A stretch of 64,000 bases of DNA from Synechococcus sp. WH 8016 (GCF_000230675.1 NZ_AGIK01000001.1:868001-932000); one strand, 5' to 3'; shown: positions 23,355 through 32,152, counted from the first letter of the stretch. The notes: generated from the letters alone by a model not told the origin. Translations and numbers: made by a program.

Positions 23355-23900
23355 CTATCCGCTATACAATCGGCTCAACCACGGCACGAACCACCAACCT
23401 GTTACCGCAACAGTAATGGCATTACTGTTCAACATATTGAGTGGTAAACGTAAAACCCCAAGTACGCTCTGACCACTCACGATCAAAACCATGACGGAAG
23501 GATAAAGAGCCAACCAAACCAAGAGATTGATCTTCCAAACTGGAGTTTGGATACCTTTGCGAGAATCAAGCCACTGATCAAAAGAATGGGGCTCTAACAG
23601 CGAATGATATTTATAGTCAAGTGAAGTTTCTGCCTCATTCAACAGCTTACGCCGTTCAGTGCTGTCCAACCAAGCCAAACAAAATTGAAGGCTCATGAAC
23701 TTCACTCTTGCAGTACAACGATACCCATCTCGTAACGGATGGGGAGAAAAACTAAGCTCCTGCCCGAGATAGCCTTCAAACTTCATAGCCGCATGGTTCA
23801 TTCTCTCCTGGATCTTTTTAAAGTCATTGAGCTGAGAACCAGAAAGTTCACTCTTAAATGTATAAATAAACCCCTCTCCAGTTGACCTTGAGGCCATCAT
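23355..23900 (-). CDS. ABM-domain protein with C-terminal membrane helices
   Basis: 181 residues. The N-terminal part (about 1-95) reads like an antibiotic-biosynthesis-monooxygenase-type ferredoxin fold: ...FIYTFKSELSGSQLNDFKK, MNHAAMKFEGYLGQEL, FCLAWLDSTERRKLL. The C-terminal part has two membrane helices (KINLLVWLALYPSVMVLI; AITVAVTGWWFVPWL). Such fusions occur in bacteria as hypothetical membrane proteins, perhaps acting on reactive small molecules at the membrane. ATG start at 23900 or 23897. Confidence 0.7.
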   Translation of the reverse strand: MMASRSTGEGFIYTFKSELSGSQLNDFKKIQERMNHAAMKFEGYLGQELSFSPHPLRDGYRCTARVKFMSLQFCLAWLDSTERRKLLNEAETSLDYKYHSLLEPHSFDQWLDSRKGIQTPVWKINLLVWLALYPSVMVLIVSGQSVLGVLRLPLNMLNSNAITVAVTGWWFVPWLSRLYSG

Positions 23901-23967
23901 TTCTACTCCTTAACATGACTTGGATTGGCACTGAGCAGCCTGCAAATCAAGCAAAACAACCACTGCG

Positions 23968-24312
23968 TCACGACGCCAGGGTGTCTGACACCTCAGGCTG
24001 AAGCAAAACGTCTCGAGCATTGTTTAGACGCGTCATTACATCTGGATCGCCACCCTTATCAGGGTGATGCTGCACGGCCAACGCTTTATGCACCCGCTTA
24101 ACGGCCTGTTCCGTTAACCGACCGGAGAGAGCCAATCCCAAGGTCTGCCTTGCACAAATCGCTTCAAAATCTGGATCGCGACCCAGGGGCTGACGCTCAC
24201 GACCATGGTTGGAGTGACCTGGTTTGCGCTTGCTATTTCGGTTGCGCTTGCTCCCTCCAGCGTTACCAGTTCCGAAACCTGAGCCCCCTGGGGCCTCTTG
24301 AGCGCTTGACAT
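23968..24312 (-). CDS. J-domain protein
   Basis: 114 residues from the ATG at 24312 (MSSAQEAPGGSGFG). A disordered Gly/Asn/Lys/Arg-rich N-terminal half is followed by a C-terminal J-like domain (about 53-110) with ALAVQHHPDKGGDPDVMTRL, i.e. the HPD motif that activates Hsp70. The DnaJ zinc-finger and substrate domains are absent, so it is a type III J protein, likely a specialised DnaK partner. Confidence 0.82.
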   Translation of the reverse strand: MSSAQEAPGGSGFGTGNAGGSKRNRNSKRKPGHSNHGRERQPLGRDPDFEAICARQTLGLALSGRLTEQAVKRVHKALAVQHHPDKGGDPDVMTRLNNARDVLLQPEVSDTLAS

Positions 24313-24372
24313 GGTGATCTCCCTTGACGTGCCAGCCTGCCGGATCGCGATCACCAAAGGCCAAGCAAGTCC

Positions 24373-25623
24373 TCACGGATTCAAAAATGGCCTGGGGTCT
24401 TGATCGAAACGATGCTCAAAAGGTGGCGGGGCTGGCTGCGCCTCGCCATCCAGAGCGGCAGTTGCTTCAAGGGCCTTCCTTAACAAGCGAGCACTCTGCA
24501 AAGGCATATCTCTCGGCACCGAAATGCGATCTCTCAAATAGCGCAGCCCGATTGCAGTATCAGCATTTGGCTGGCAAAGCTTGCCAGAGATCAAATGGGT
24601 CAGTGCAGCCCGCAGGGGCTGATCAAAGGCAGCACCGAGGGGATTCCTTGCTACCAGCGCTGAACGATGGCGCAACACTCTCTCCAGTGCCCTGTCTGAA
24701 GCCCGCACATCGTCGTCGCCTATCTGAGCAGTCCAGCTGGTTTCGAGTGCAGCAAGACCAGCACCTTGATCCACCGCCAGCGCCATCGCTTGCTGTTCTG
24801 GACGTCCATTGCTCCAACAACCACCCATTTGTGGAGGTAAGTCGTGGGCATGGGTATGAACATCACTCTGGGTACCGCGATACGTCGCAAGCTGCTCCAG
24901 TGCGTTGAACCATCGATCGATTCCTGGATGCTCGTCACGTAAGGCAAAGCCCTTGAAATAAGCCAAGGAGGCATTCATCCGCTCGACGTAAGGAACGAAC
25001 ACCAGATCTGCCGTTCCTGGATGAGCTCCACCCGGATGATCAGGATCAAGCCAATGGCCACCGCCTTCTGCTAGAGCCGCCTCCATTTGACGGGCCACCG
25101 CCTGAAACTGTTCACGCGCTTGATCCTCCTGCCGATTGTTCAGCCTCGGTGTGCAGAGCCAAAGACACCAAGCGCGAAACAAAAGGCGTTCAAGCTCGCG
25201 CAACCGGCGCACACGTTTGTCGTGCATCCCTGCGCCCAAGGCGCCAAAGGCATGCTCCAACGCTTCAAGGATGCGATCACTTTCTGTGATGAGTTGTCCA
25301 TCCAACTCAAGGGCCGGAAGCATGCCTGAAGGCACCTTGGCGGTAAACCAGGGCTCTTTTGGCCCGTAGCAGCGCATGGTGACCTTACGAATCCGATAGG
25401 GAACTCGACGAAACTCAAGCCATAGCCATACTTTCTGGCAATAGGGGCACCAAGCGTGATGATCACGAAACAACGTGACCCGCACATCTGACTCCGGCTG
25501 TCCAAACAGGCGCAATGTGGATTGGGCATTCGCAGGGCCTTCACATCGCTCCGCAGGGGCGGGAGCCAAAGCTTCCAACTGCTCCCAGTTCAGAGCAACA
25601 GCGTCAGCGAGCAGGTCGGCCAT
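24373..25623 (-). CDS. Glutathione S-transferase family protein, long form
   Basis: 416 residues. The thioredoxin-like N-terminal domain (about 48-125) contains HHAWCPYCQKVWLWLEFR, with a CxxC glutaredoxin-like active site, and VPSGMLPALELDGQLITESD, which ends in the ESD glutathione-binding motif. A helical C-terminal domain follows (about 140-260). A further region of about 140 residues extends well beyond the usual GST length (about 220). Role: glutathione-dependent reduction or conjugation; substrate unknown. Confidence 0.85.
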   Translation of the reverse strand: MADLLADAVALNWEQLEALAPAPAERCEGPANAQSTLRLFGQPESDVRVTLFRDHHAWCPYCQKVWLWLEFRRVPYRIRKVTMRCYGPKEPWFTAKVPSGMLPALELDGQLITESDRILEALEHAFGALGAGMHDKRVRRLRELERLLFRAWCLWLCTPRLNNRQEDQAREQFQAVARQMEAALAEGGGHWLDPDHPGGAHPGTADLVFVPYVERMNASLAYFKGFALRDEHPGIDRWFNALEQLATYRGTQSDVHTHAHDLPPQMGGCWSNGRPEQQAMALAVDQGAGLAALETSWTAQIGDDDVRASDRALERVLRHRSALVARNPLGAAFDQPLRAALTHLISGKLCQPNADTAIGLRYLRDRISVPRDMPLQSARLLRKALEATAALDGEAQPAPPPFEHRFDQDPRPFLNP

Positions 25624-25648
25624 AGCCCATGTTCAGATTGATTCATGA

Positions 25649-25849
25649 TCAAGGATCAGCCAGCCTGCGGTGGCTGATCAAGGCATACTCCCGAGCCTCG
25701 GCTGTGATGTGCAGCATTGGCTCGCCGCCATTCAGCAACCAGATTTCAAGGCGAGCCTCATCTGGGGCCTCAAAAAAGTAAACCTCAGACGGCATCAAAA
25801 CTTTTTCACAAAAAAATTGACTCTCGCCGATACATTTGAGGATTACCAT
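25649..25849 (-). CDS. DUF1830-family protein
   Basis: 66 residues from the ATG at 25849 (MVILKCIGESQFFCEKV). The family pattern is visible: a first strand, FFCEKVLMPSEVYFFEAP and ARLEIWLLNGGE. DUF1830 is a small cyanobacterial family of unknown function with a compact beta fold. The frame extends upstream to 25885, but the added residues are not family-like. Confidence 0.72.
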   Translation of the reverse strand: MVILKCIGESQFFCEKVLMPSEVYFFEAPDEARLEIWLLNGGEPMLHITAEAREYALISHRRLADP

Positions 25850-26021
25850 TTTTGATGAATCGTTCCGATAACAACACTCACCCATCGAAGAATTCCATCA
25901 GCTGATGCAGGAACATCCCCTGGAAATCCAATAAAAATTGTCTAGCTCAACACAAAAACAGATGCATCTTTAGATTCTTTTTATTTCCAATGCGACGATT
26001 GTCTTGCCCCAGCTTGCTTTC

Positions 26022-26495
26022 ATGAATTTCGCCATTCTCAGCGCGAAGGAGAGGGCTGTCCGCCTGAAAGGCACTGGCCTCGAAGGCGCTGATCTCCTGG
26101 GCTGCTGGCATCTGCAAACGGTTTGGGCCAAGGGAGCACAAACATCAAATCCATTCAGCAGCTGGATGCTGCGAAGCCTGGGTGCTCGCCTGGAGATCGA
26201 AACAGGGTTAAAGAACAACGGCAAAGAGTTGCGTCTCTCTAATGCCGTCAACTTGGGGCCTATTGAACTCAAATTTCAAGGTCCAGGGTCGTTGATAGGG
26301 AAACGCCCGCTGCTGAGCTTTCATTTCAACTCGCTCACCCTGCGAATGGGTGCCCTTGTCTTGCTCAAGAAAACACTGCCCACTCCAGACCAAAGGCGCA
26401 CGCCATTTTTCGCTCTGATCGAACGCAACCCTGAAGGGTGGATGGCAGCTCGTGGACGGGGTGGCGGACTCGCGCTCTGGACCCTCAAGGATTGA
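26022..26495 (+). CDS. Conserved cyanobacterial hypothetical protein
   Basis: 157 residues from the ATG at 26022 (MNFAILSAKERAVRLKG). Blocks: LEGADLLGCWHLQTVWAKG, FSSWMLRSLGARLEIE, NLGPIELKFQGPGSLIG, and LIERNPEGWMAARGRGGGLA. The beta-rich order and the placement of WxLxxVW recall lipocalin-like or fibrillin-like (plastoglobulin) proteins of cyanobacteria, but I cannot confirm membership. The 3' end overlaps the next gene by 11 bases in the convergent direction. Confidence 0.65.
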   Translation: MNFAILSAKERAVRLKGTGLEGADLLGCWHLQTVWAKGAQTSNPFSSWMLRSLGARLEIETGLKNNGKELRLSNAVNLGPIELKFQGPGSLIGKRPLLSFHFNSLTLRMGALVLLKKTLPTPDQRRTPFFALIERNPEGWMAARGRGGGLALWTLKD

Positions 26496-27057
26496 GCCTT
26501 TGTTCTTGCCATTCGGTGGCCGATGTCCACACGCGTCGCAAGTGGGGGTGTGGCTTGAGATCGAGCTGCTCAACTTGATGCAACGCAATCCGCAGCAGGC
26601 GCAAATGCTCTGGCATCGCTGAGTCATCTGACACCTCCTGAGGCCATGGCCCTTGAACATCGAAAGGATCACCGGGAGGAGGCCAGGCCCAGACCGATCG
26701 CCCAGAGGGTGAGAGCTGCCTCCAAGACTGATCCAGTACGACAGGATCCTGTCCGGGAGCGATCAGTCTTGCCGTTCCACGAAGGCGAAACTGCTCGCGG
26801 GCCTTACGAAACAGCCAGCACAACTCCACCTCAGGCGTTCTTTGAATTTCGAGGGTCTTGTCGCTGCGGGCATCCGTGAGCAGATCCAGCGTCGCCGACG
26901 CACTCCAATCGCGAAAAACAAGCGTTCGCACCCGCGGGCAGCCATCCATAGCAAGAGTTGCAAGCTGCAACCAGCGACCACCCGGTGAGCGGCCTTCCCG
27001 CTTGCGCGCCGCAGACAACAGAGGTCTCCAAGGAGGAAGCGACTGAGCTGCTTCCAT
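26485..27057 (-). CDS. PPOX-type FMN-binding flavoprotein
   Basis: 190 residues. The N-terminal half resembles the pyridoxamine 5'-phosphate oxidase split barrel: LQLATLAMDGCPRVRTLVFR, DARSDKTLEIQRTPEVELCW, and RKAREQFRLRGTARLI. The C-terminal part has WAWPPPGDPFDVQGPWP and a helix EHLRLLRIALHQVEQLDLKP. This combination matches the Npun_F5749-like FMN-dependent family of cyanobacteria. The substrate is not known. It follows the peroxiredoxin-like gene on the same strand by one base. Confidence 0.82.
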   Translation of the reverse strand: MEAAQSLPPWRPLLSAARKREGRSPGGRWLQLATLAMDGCPRVRTLVFRDWSASATLDLLTDARSDKTLEIQRTPEVELCWLFRKAREQFRLRGTARLIAPGQDPVVLDQSWRQLSPSGRSVWAWPPPGDPFDVQGPWPQEVSDDSAMPEHLRLLRIALHQVEQLDLKPHPHLRRVWTSATEWQEQRLNP

Positions 27058-27058
27058 T

Positions 27059-27754
27059 TCAGTGCTCGCTTTTCAACCAAGGGTCAAGAAAAGCGAGGGG
27101 CTGGTTCATGGTTTCCGAGAAGCCCAAAATACCCTGGTCTCGGTGGACATAAAGAACGGAATCATCCTCGTCCAACAGAAAGGTGCCGCCTCGCTGCGTG
27201 ATGTAGGCGTTATTGGGTACGTAGGTACTCCACTTCGTCAGCACTTCGTTCATATTGCGAAGACGAACCGTGGCCAGCTCGAACGGACGCTGGAATCCGC
27301 TTCCCCCAGCCAGGCGAAACAGGGAAGAATCATCAAAGCGGGCGGGTGCGCTGCGATCCCCTGTGTATCCCCTTAGAACTTCAGCAAGCGTGCCCGGTGA
27401 GCCAATCCCCGCACACATCAACAAAAGAGATGACCAAGGGCCGCCAGCAGCCTGAAGCCCGGGTGAAAGACCAACACTGCGATGCAAGTCCGCATCGGAA
27501 ACCACCCGAAGCTGAGACCTTGGAAATCCAGTGAAAACGCAGAAACGATCAGCACCTGCTTGATCACCGATTGCGATGGCCAAAGTCTTGATGCCTACCT
27601 GCTCCAAACGAGAGAGCGCAGGCACCAGGGCTTGGGCATATTCCATCGAGTCGAAATCACCAAGCTGAGTGAACAGCAGCACCAAACGCTTGGCGCCTGA
27701 TTCCATACCAGGGATTTGCTGGAGATAGGCGAGTAAAGCTTCTGGTGCTTTCAT
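27059..27754 (-). CDS. Peroxiredoxin-like (AhpC/TSA-related) protein
   Basis: 231 residues. Thioredoxin-fold features include RLVLLFTQLGDFDSMEYAQA, ALSRLEQVGIKTLAIAIGD and, at the end, GGTFLLDEDDSVLYVHRDQGI. The normal peroxidatic Cys position after the first strand reads FTQLGDFDS and has no Cys. The protein may therefore not be a classical peroxidase; another Cys (RFCVFTGFP) lies further on. It is probably cotranscribed with the PPOX gene, one base downstream. ATG start. Confidence 0.75.
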   Translation of the reverse strand: MKAPEALLAYLQQIPGMESGAKRLVLLFTQLGDFDSMEYAQALVPALSRLEQVGIKTLAIAIGDQAGADRFCVFTGFPRSQLRVVSDADLHRSVGLSPGLQAAGGPWSSLLLMCAGIGSPGTLAEVLRGYTGDRSAPARFDDSSLFRLAGGSGFQRPFELATVRLRNMNEVLTKWSTYVPNNAYITQRGGTFLLDEDDSVLYVHRDQGILGFSETMNQPLAFLDPWLKSEH

Positions 27755-28133
27755 GTTGGATTGAGCCTTAACAGAGCAGTGCGAAGCTGAGGCTCTAGAC
27801 CCTAATCAAAATCTAGGCTTGTCTTCAGATTTTAAAATTTCATGCGCGGGGAAAAGGAGAGAAAGCCCTTAGCAAAATCCCTTCAATTCATGGTTGCAAC
27901 ATCAACAACAACCCAACACAATCCGATCCCACACCAATCGATCTCAGGGCCGTTCCAAGAGAATTCCAGGGAAATTGATTCCAGTGCAATCGAGTGGAGA
28001 TCGACCAATCAGCGTCTGATTTCCCTAAATACATCCATCGAATAGTTCAAAGAGCTATCGCTTCTTTTCAGCTGAATTTGCTTTTTCCAATCCCTTCACC
28101 CCTGTCGCATCAGCACCCATCAAGGGAGCGACA
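27755..28133. other. Gap with only weak open frames
   Basis: 379 bases. A plus-strand frame (27842-28045) has Ser/Thr/Gln-rich composition and no domain. A 29-codon minus-strand frame (28055-28144, MRSNVAPLMGADATGVKGL...) starts inside the stop region of the 60-residue gene (ATGAGATCTAA), which could allow coupled translation. I cannot decide whether it is real. Confidence 0.3.
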
Positions 28134-28316
28134 TTAGATCTCATCACTGCGACCACCAAAATCCGAGATCATCGACTGGATGGCTTCTTCAATGTCTAAT
28201 TCTTCTAATCTCCACTGCTTGGAGGAGGCGTTGGGGATGTCAATACGTTTGTAAATGTGACCATCAGTCACAAGGTACTGGCTGGGATCAACCCTTTTTT
28301 TAGAGGTCACGATCAA
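28134..28316 (-). CDS. hypothetical protein, 60 residues
   Basis: Reads MIVTSKKRVDPSQYLVTDGH, IYKRIDIPNASSKQWRLEEL, then DIEEAIQSMISDFGGRSDEI. It has a beta-rich first half and a helical, acidic second half. The composition is protein-like. No family recognised. Its last codons overlap a possible 29-codon frame. Confidence 0.5.
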   Translation of the reverse strand: MIVTSKKRVDPSQYLVTDGHIYKRIDIPNASSKQWRLEELDIEEAIQSMISDFGGRSDEI

Positions 28317-28516
28317 CGAGAGGTCTCCATCAACTTTAATCTGATCGAACCATGCAGGAAGTCACAAGGGTTTGTCCTGGAGAGCACATCAAAAGACGCT
28401 GGCCTTTCCAGCCCCCACGCACGATCACAAGCCTTAGCGAGCAGCCATTGGGAACTGTGATTCGAGTGCCGCGGCGCGGAGCGATGATGACCTCATTCAT
28501 GAATGCAGCATTCGGC

Positions 28517-28867
28517 ATGAAAACCCAACATGTGTGCTTTCCGCTGCTGTTGCTTGCGCTAACAATCCCCAGCTCTGTGCATGCCAATTGCGAGATCTTT
28601 TCAGCCAGCCTCAACAGGATCAATGCTGCAGAGGAAGAGTCCCTCAAAAAAGCTAGAAAACAGCATGTAAGAAAGAAATGCGGATCTCAAAGCCAATCTT
28701 GGATAGGAGGAGCGGCAGGCTCCAGGCGATTTGAATATTTAAATTGCAAACTCAGTGCCCGTAATAGCGAAGAGTTCAAAAAAACATGGGCTGTCGAAGC
28801 GGCGACTTGGCAGGCCAAGCGAGAAAAACTAACAACTGAACGCCTCTCTTCCGGTTGTACTGAATGA
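28517..28867 (+). CDS. Exported hypothetical protein
   Basis: 116 residues from the ATG at 28517: MKTQHVCFPLLLLALTIPSS, then VHANCEIF, a Sec signal peptide with cleavage after VHA. The mature part is helical and basic with four Cys (NCEIF, KKCGSQS, LNCKLS, SGCTE), an even number that could form two disulfides in the periplasm. No family recognised. The frame is open to 28352 but that stretch has no coding character. Confidence 0.6.
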   Translation: MKTQHVCFPLLLLALTIPSSVHANCEIFSASLNRINAAEEESLKKARKQHVRKKCGSQSQSWIGGAAGSRRFEYLNCKLSARNSEEFKKTWAVEAATWQAKREKLTTERLSSGCTE

Positions 28868-28916
28868 TTGATTTCGCTACATCTACCAGACAGCCAAGCG
28901 CTGGCTCACCCATCCC

Positions 28917-29918
28917 TTAGGCCACCTGATCAAGAACGAAGCGGTAGCGCACATCACCACGATGCAAGCGCTCAATTGCTTCATTGACTTGATCCAAGGG
29001 CAAATGCTCCACCTGGGGTTTGATGTCGTGCCTCACGCAGAACTCCATCATTTTCCGAAGACTCCCTGGTGAGGACGTGGGACTACCCGTGATCGACCGA
29101 CGGAAGGAGATCAAATCGAAAGCACCCACTTGGATTGGCTGCAAGACGGCTCCAAGCTGATGCAAGCGGCCCCGTGGGGCGAGAGATCCCATCACGGCAG
29201 ACCAGTCGAGCGCTTGATTCACGGTGTTAATGACGAGATCGAAGCGTCCAAGCAATGCGGGGAGCTCTTCCAAAAGCATCACATTGTGAGCCCCAAACCC
29301 CCTGGCCTCATCCGCCTTCGTGCCGTCAGTGGTGAGCGCGGTGACCTCACAGCCCCAGGCTCTAGCGAACTGCAGCGCCAGATGGCCGAGACCACCGATC
29401 CCAACAACCGCCACATGGGCCATCGGCGAGACCTGCTCATCCACAAGCGGTGCGAAAACTGTGATTCCAGCGCAAAACAACGGACCTGCCACCGCAGGAT
29501 CCAACCCTTCGGGAAGAACCACGGTCCAATCCTGGTGGGCTTTCACGTGGCTGGCAAAGCCGCCCTGGCGACCAACAATCGTCGCCTCCAGCGACCCACA
29601 AAGATTGCTGGTTCCCTCCAAACATTGATTACAGCGAAAACAACTGCCACTGATCCAGCCCAAACCACGGATCTGCCCGATCACGGCTGAGTCCACGCCC
29701 GGTCCTACAGAGACGACCCTGCCCACAACTTCATGCCCAGGAACGAGCGGGTACTGGCTGATGCCCCAGCTGTTGTCGATCATCGACAGGTCGCTGTGGC
29801 AAAGACCGCAGTGAAGGACTTCTAAAACTAGTTCGTCCTGACCGGGCTCAAGCAGAACTCGCTTGACCTTTTGGAGAGATGCCGTTGCACTCCCCGCTTC
29901 CCAGACCGAAATGTCCAC
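28917..29918 (-). CDS. Zinc-dependent alcohol dehydrogenase (CAD-like)
   Basis: 333 residues of the MDR family. Catalytic zinc ligands: HCGLCHSDLSM (Cys) and YPLVPGHEVVGRV (His-Glu). The structural zinc loop is SGSCFRCNQCLEGTSNLC. Rossmann motif: VAVVGIGGLGHLALQFARAW. The sequence is of the cinnamyl-alcohol-dehydrogenase/YahK type, which reduces a broad range of aldehydes with NADPH. ATG start. Confidence 0.92.
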   Translation of the reverse strand: MDISVWEAGSATASLQKVKRVLLEPGQDELVLEVLHCGLCHSDLSMIDNSWGISQYPLVPGHEVVGRVVSVGPGVDSAVIGQIRGLGWISGSCFRCNQCLEGTSNLCGSLEATIVGRQGGFASHVKAHQDWTVVLPEGLDPAVAGPLFCAGITVFAPLVDEQVSPMAHVAVVGIGGLGHLALQFARAWGCEVTALTTDGTKADEARGFGAHNVMLLEELPALLGRFDLVINTVNQALDWSAVMGSLAPRGRLHQLGAVLQPIQVGAFDLISFRRSITGSPTSSPGSLRKMMEFCVRHDIKPQVEHLPLDQVNEAIERLHRGDVRYRFVLDQVA

Positions 29919-30097
29919 GATTGATCCTGCAAGCCTGATTCAGCTGTAGCCAGCAACAACCAGCAAGGCATTGACGCCCACACACAACTCTACTAGAACA
30001 CCTGTACCAGCGACAGAATCTTGGCTCCGAGTTCGCCCTACGCCCCCTTCCAGGCTGAAGCGTGGATGCATGACTCTGTCATCAGCCCTCGAAAGAC

Positions 30098-30346
30098 ATG
30101 CCACGCCAGGCCTGGATCCAGGACCCAAACTCCACTGACACGAAACGCTTCCACCCCGACGAAAAAAGTGGGGGCCGTGATCCACACGTCTTCGTGGATT
30201 CAGGGCGACCTCTTTCAGGTGAACCTCCCCTTTTAAAGACACGTGTCCATTTGAGCCAGCAAACGGCTGATCAACTTTGGCGAGAACTCGTCCGGGTTGG
30301 CTGGAGACCTTGCGCCCCTCAGTGGAGTGCAGATTCAGACATCTGA
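30098..30346 (+). CDS. DUF1651 protein
   Basis: 82 residues. The family pattern is clear: MPRQAWIQDPN, RFHPDEKSGGRDPHVFVDSG, RPLSGEPPLLKTRVHLS, and QLWRELVRVGWRPCAPQW. DUF1651 is a short protein family found almost only in marine Synechococcus and Prochlorococcus, often in many copies; its function is unknown. The opposite strand also has an open frame here, which I reject. Confidence 0.82.
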   Translation: MPRQAWIQDPNSTDTKRFHPDEKSGGRDPHVFVDSGRPLSGEPPLLKTRVHLSQQTADQLWRELVRVGWRPCAPQWSADSDI

Positions 30347-30398
30347 GTGTCTTCCCACAACAAACAAAGCTGGCTTCGGAATCTCTCTTTCGAAGCGC

Positions 30399-30671
30399 CT
30401 AGCCAAATTGATAATGCTTGCGGACAGGTTGGTGAACTTCCCAAGTGCAGCTCAGCCCCCTTGGAAACACCACGAGGTCTCCCGCCCCAAAGCGGACGGG
30501 CTCGCCACCATCCGGCGTCACCGTCACATCCCCCTCTAACAACAAACAGGTTTCACGCTGGTCATAGGTCCAGGGAAATGTGCTGATGTCGCAGCCCCAG
30601 ATCGGCCAATCACGTAACCCAAGCGCCACGATCGTGCTCTCAGGACAAGGCGATGTGACGCTGATCATCAT
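30399..30671 (-). CDS. Cupin-domain protein
   Basis: 90 residues from the ATG at 30671. Single cupin: FPWTYDQRETCLLLEGDVTV (motif 1 with the family Glu) and RFGAGDLVVFPRGLSCTWEV (motif 2). It is of the cupin_3 / (S)-ureidoglycine-aminohydrolase-like type, common in cyanobacteria and chloroplasts as a stand-alone protein. It lies 19 bases downstream of the Rieske oxygenase gene on the same strand, so the two are probably cotranscribed. Confidence 0.85.
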   Translation of the reverse strand: MMISVTSPCPESTIVALGLRDWPIWGCDISTFPWTYDQRETCLLLEGDVTVTPDGGEPVRFGAGDLVVFPRGLSCTWEVHQPVRKHYQFG

Positions 30672-30690
30672 GCAAATCCAGCAGACCCCT

Positions 30691-32013
30691 TCAGATTCGC
30701 TGATTTCGGGGCGGCTGGCCATCCCCGATGCGCAATCCACGCTGCCAACGCGACGTTTGTCGGAGCAGAAGACCGCTGAGGGCCGCGAGACCTACACCCA
30801 TCCAAAGCAGCCAACTCAACTGACCCGCTCCAATCAACACCGCAGACAACCACAGCGAACCCCATAGCCAAGGCCGTAGCGAGCGAATACGCCGGAAAGC
30901 AACCGAACAACTTGCACAGTGCTTGGTATGACTGTGATATCGGTCCATCAAGGCCTCCACATCCTGTCGTGGCGGAAGTGGTCGGCCTGCGAAGGGGCCG
31001 CCTCCTTGGCCATTAACCCAGCGATGCAGCGCCTTGACATACACATCGGCAGACGTCTTGAGGACAAAGGCTTGTTCAGCAGCAGCACTACCACCTGCTG
31101 TTTCCAGGACCCTTTCTTGCCAATGCAGAAACACCTGATCGTCTTCCAACACCTTGTGGTTGCCAATGTGCTGCAACCAGCGGGGCCGCAAGCCCACCAA
31201 GACTCGGGGAAGGGCAGACTTGAACTGAAAGGGGAACCGAGCAAACAATCGACATTTTCCCCGGCTGATCGGTACGGCGTAAACCACCGTCAAGATGCGC
31301 GCGAAACCCTTCGCCGTGAGGTCATGCCACATCAGCTGGGGAGCTCGAAAGTGCGTGTTCTGTGAACCGAGCTTTCCCTTGCGAGGGCCTTCTTGCCAAA
31401 ACGCTTCAAACCCTTGGGAGTCCTCGCGGGTGATCACCGCCTCAACGGGAGATGCATTCTCCCTTTTACCCACGGTGCGGTGATGGGTAAAAGGGACATG
31501 ACTCACATCCAAGACGTTCTCAAGGAGGGTGAGCGCATCCATTGGCAGATCTCGGAAGGTATCCTGCACAATCCAGCCATTCGCCCAGCCATCTCCCTGC
31601 TCCTGGAGCACAGGCACCAAGGGAAGCGCTGCAGAGTCAGCGGCTGAAGGGGTCCCACTCCACACAAACAACAATCCCTGGCCTATGGCAGTAGGCAAGC
31701 TCCCACAGGCCGTTCGCCGGGATTCCGAGCGAGCTCTTGCCCCCAATTGAGGGATGGCCCGACAGCTGCCCTGCCCGTCAAAACTCCAACCGTGATAAGG
31801 GCATTCCAATTGACCGGCACTATTAATCCGCCCTTCACTGAGAGGAACTAAACGATGAGGGCACACATCTTTAAAGGCCCTCCAGCTTTCACCTGGAGCA
31901 TCCCACCACAACACCAAATCTTGCTCGAGAAGGGTGAATCGCTGGGGACGGGTTGGGTCAAGATCGCGCACATAGGCCACTGGCCACCACTGTTCACTCC
32001 AGCTGGGGTGCAT
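30691..32013 (-). CDS. PAO-type Rieske oxygenase
   Basis: 440 residues. Rieske centre: VCPHRLVPLSEGRI ... LECPYHGWSFDG (CxH-x16-CxxH, about 47-70). The mononuclear iron site is LLENVLDVSHVPFTHHRTVG (about 163-182). Near the C-terminus are the CxxC group HTKHCASCSVAFRRI and two membrane helices (LRPWLWGSLWLSAVLIG; LLWMGVGLAALSGLLL). This is the layout of the pheophorbide-a-oxygenase / chlorophyll-a-oxygenase-like / Tic55 family, which acts on tetrapyrroles or related substrates at the membrane. Followed by a cupin gene. Confidence 0.88.
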   Translation of the reverse strand: MHPSWSEQWWPVAYVRDLDPTRPQRFTLLEQDLVLWWDAPGESWRAFKDVCPHRLVPLSEGRINSAGQLECPYHGWSFDGQGSCRAIPQLGARARSESRRTACGSLPTAIGQGLLFVWSGTPSAADSAALPLVPVLQEQGDGWANGWIVQDTFRDLPMDALTLLENVLDVSHVPFTHHRTVGKRENASPVEAVITREDSQGFEAFWQEGPRKGKLGSQNTHFRAPQLMWHDLTAKGFARILTVVYAVPISRGKCRLFARFPFQFKSALPRVLVGLRPRWLQHIGNHKVLEDDQVFLHWQERVLETAGGSAAAEQAFVLKTSADVYVKALHRWVNGQGGGPFAGRPLPPRQDVEALMDRYHSHTKHCASCSVAFRRIRSLRPWLWGSLWLSAVLIGAGQLSWLLWMGVGLAALSGLLLRQTSRWQRGLRIGDGQPPRNQRI

Positions 32014-32152
32014 AGACGCTTCACAACTAACGCCATGATCGTCGGATCAGGATCCATACCGTGAGGATTCACCCTGTACCGAGCAGATTGACTGTTCAGT
32101 GCGGGAGCATCGGCTCCTGCACACCCTTGATCAACGCTGAGAAAGCTTTCCT

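Noticed and set aside
27842-28045. 67-codon plus-strand frame
   Set aside because: Ser/Thr/Gln-rich, no predicted fold, no signal of expression.
29940-30242. 100-codon minus-strand frame
   Set aside because: Antisense to the clear DUF1651 gene at 30098-30346.
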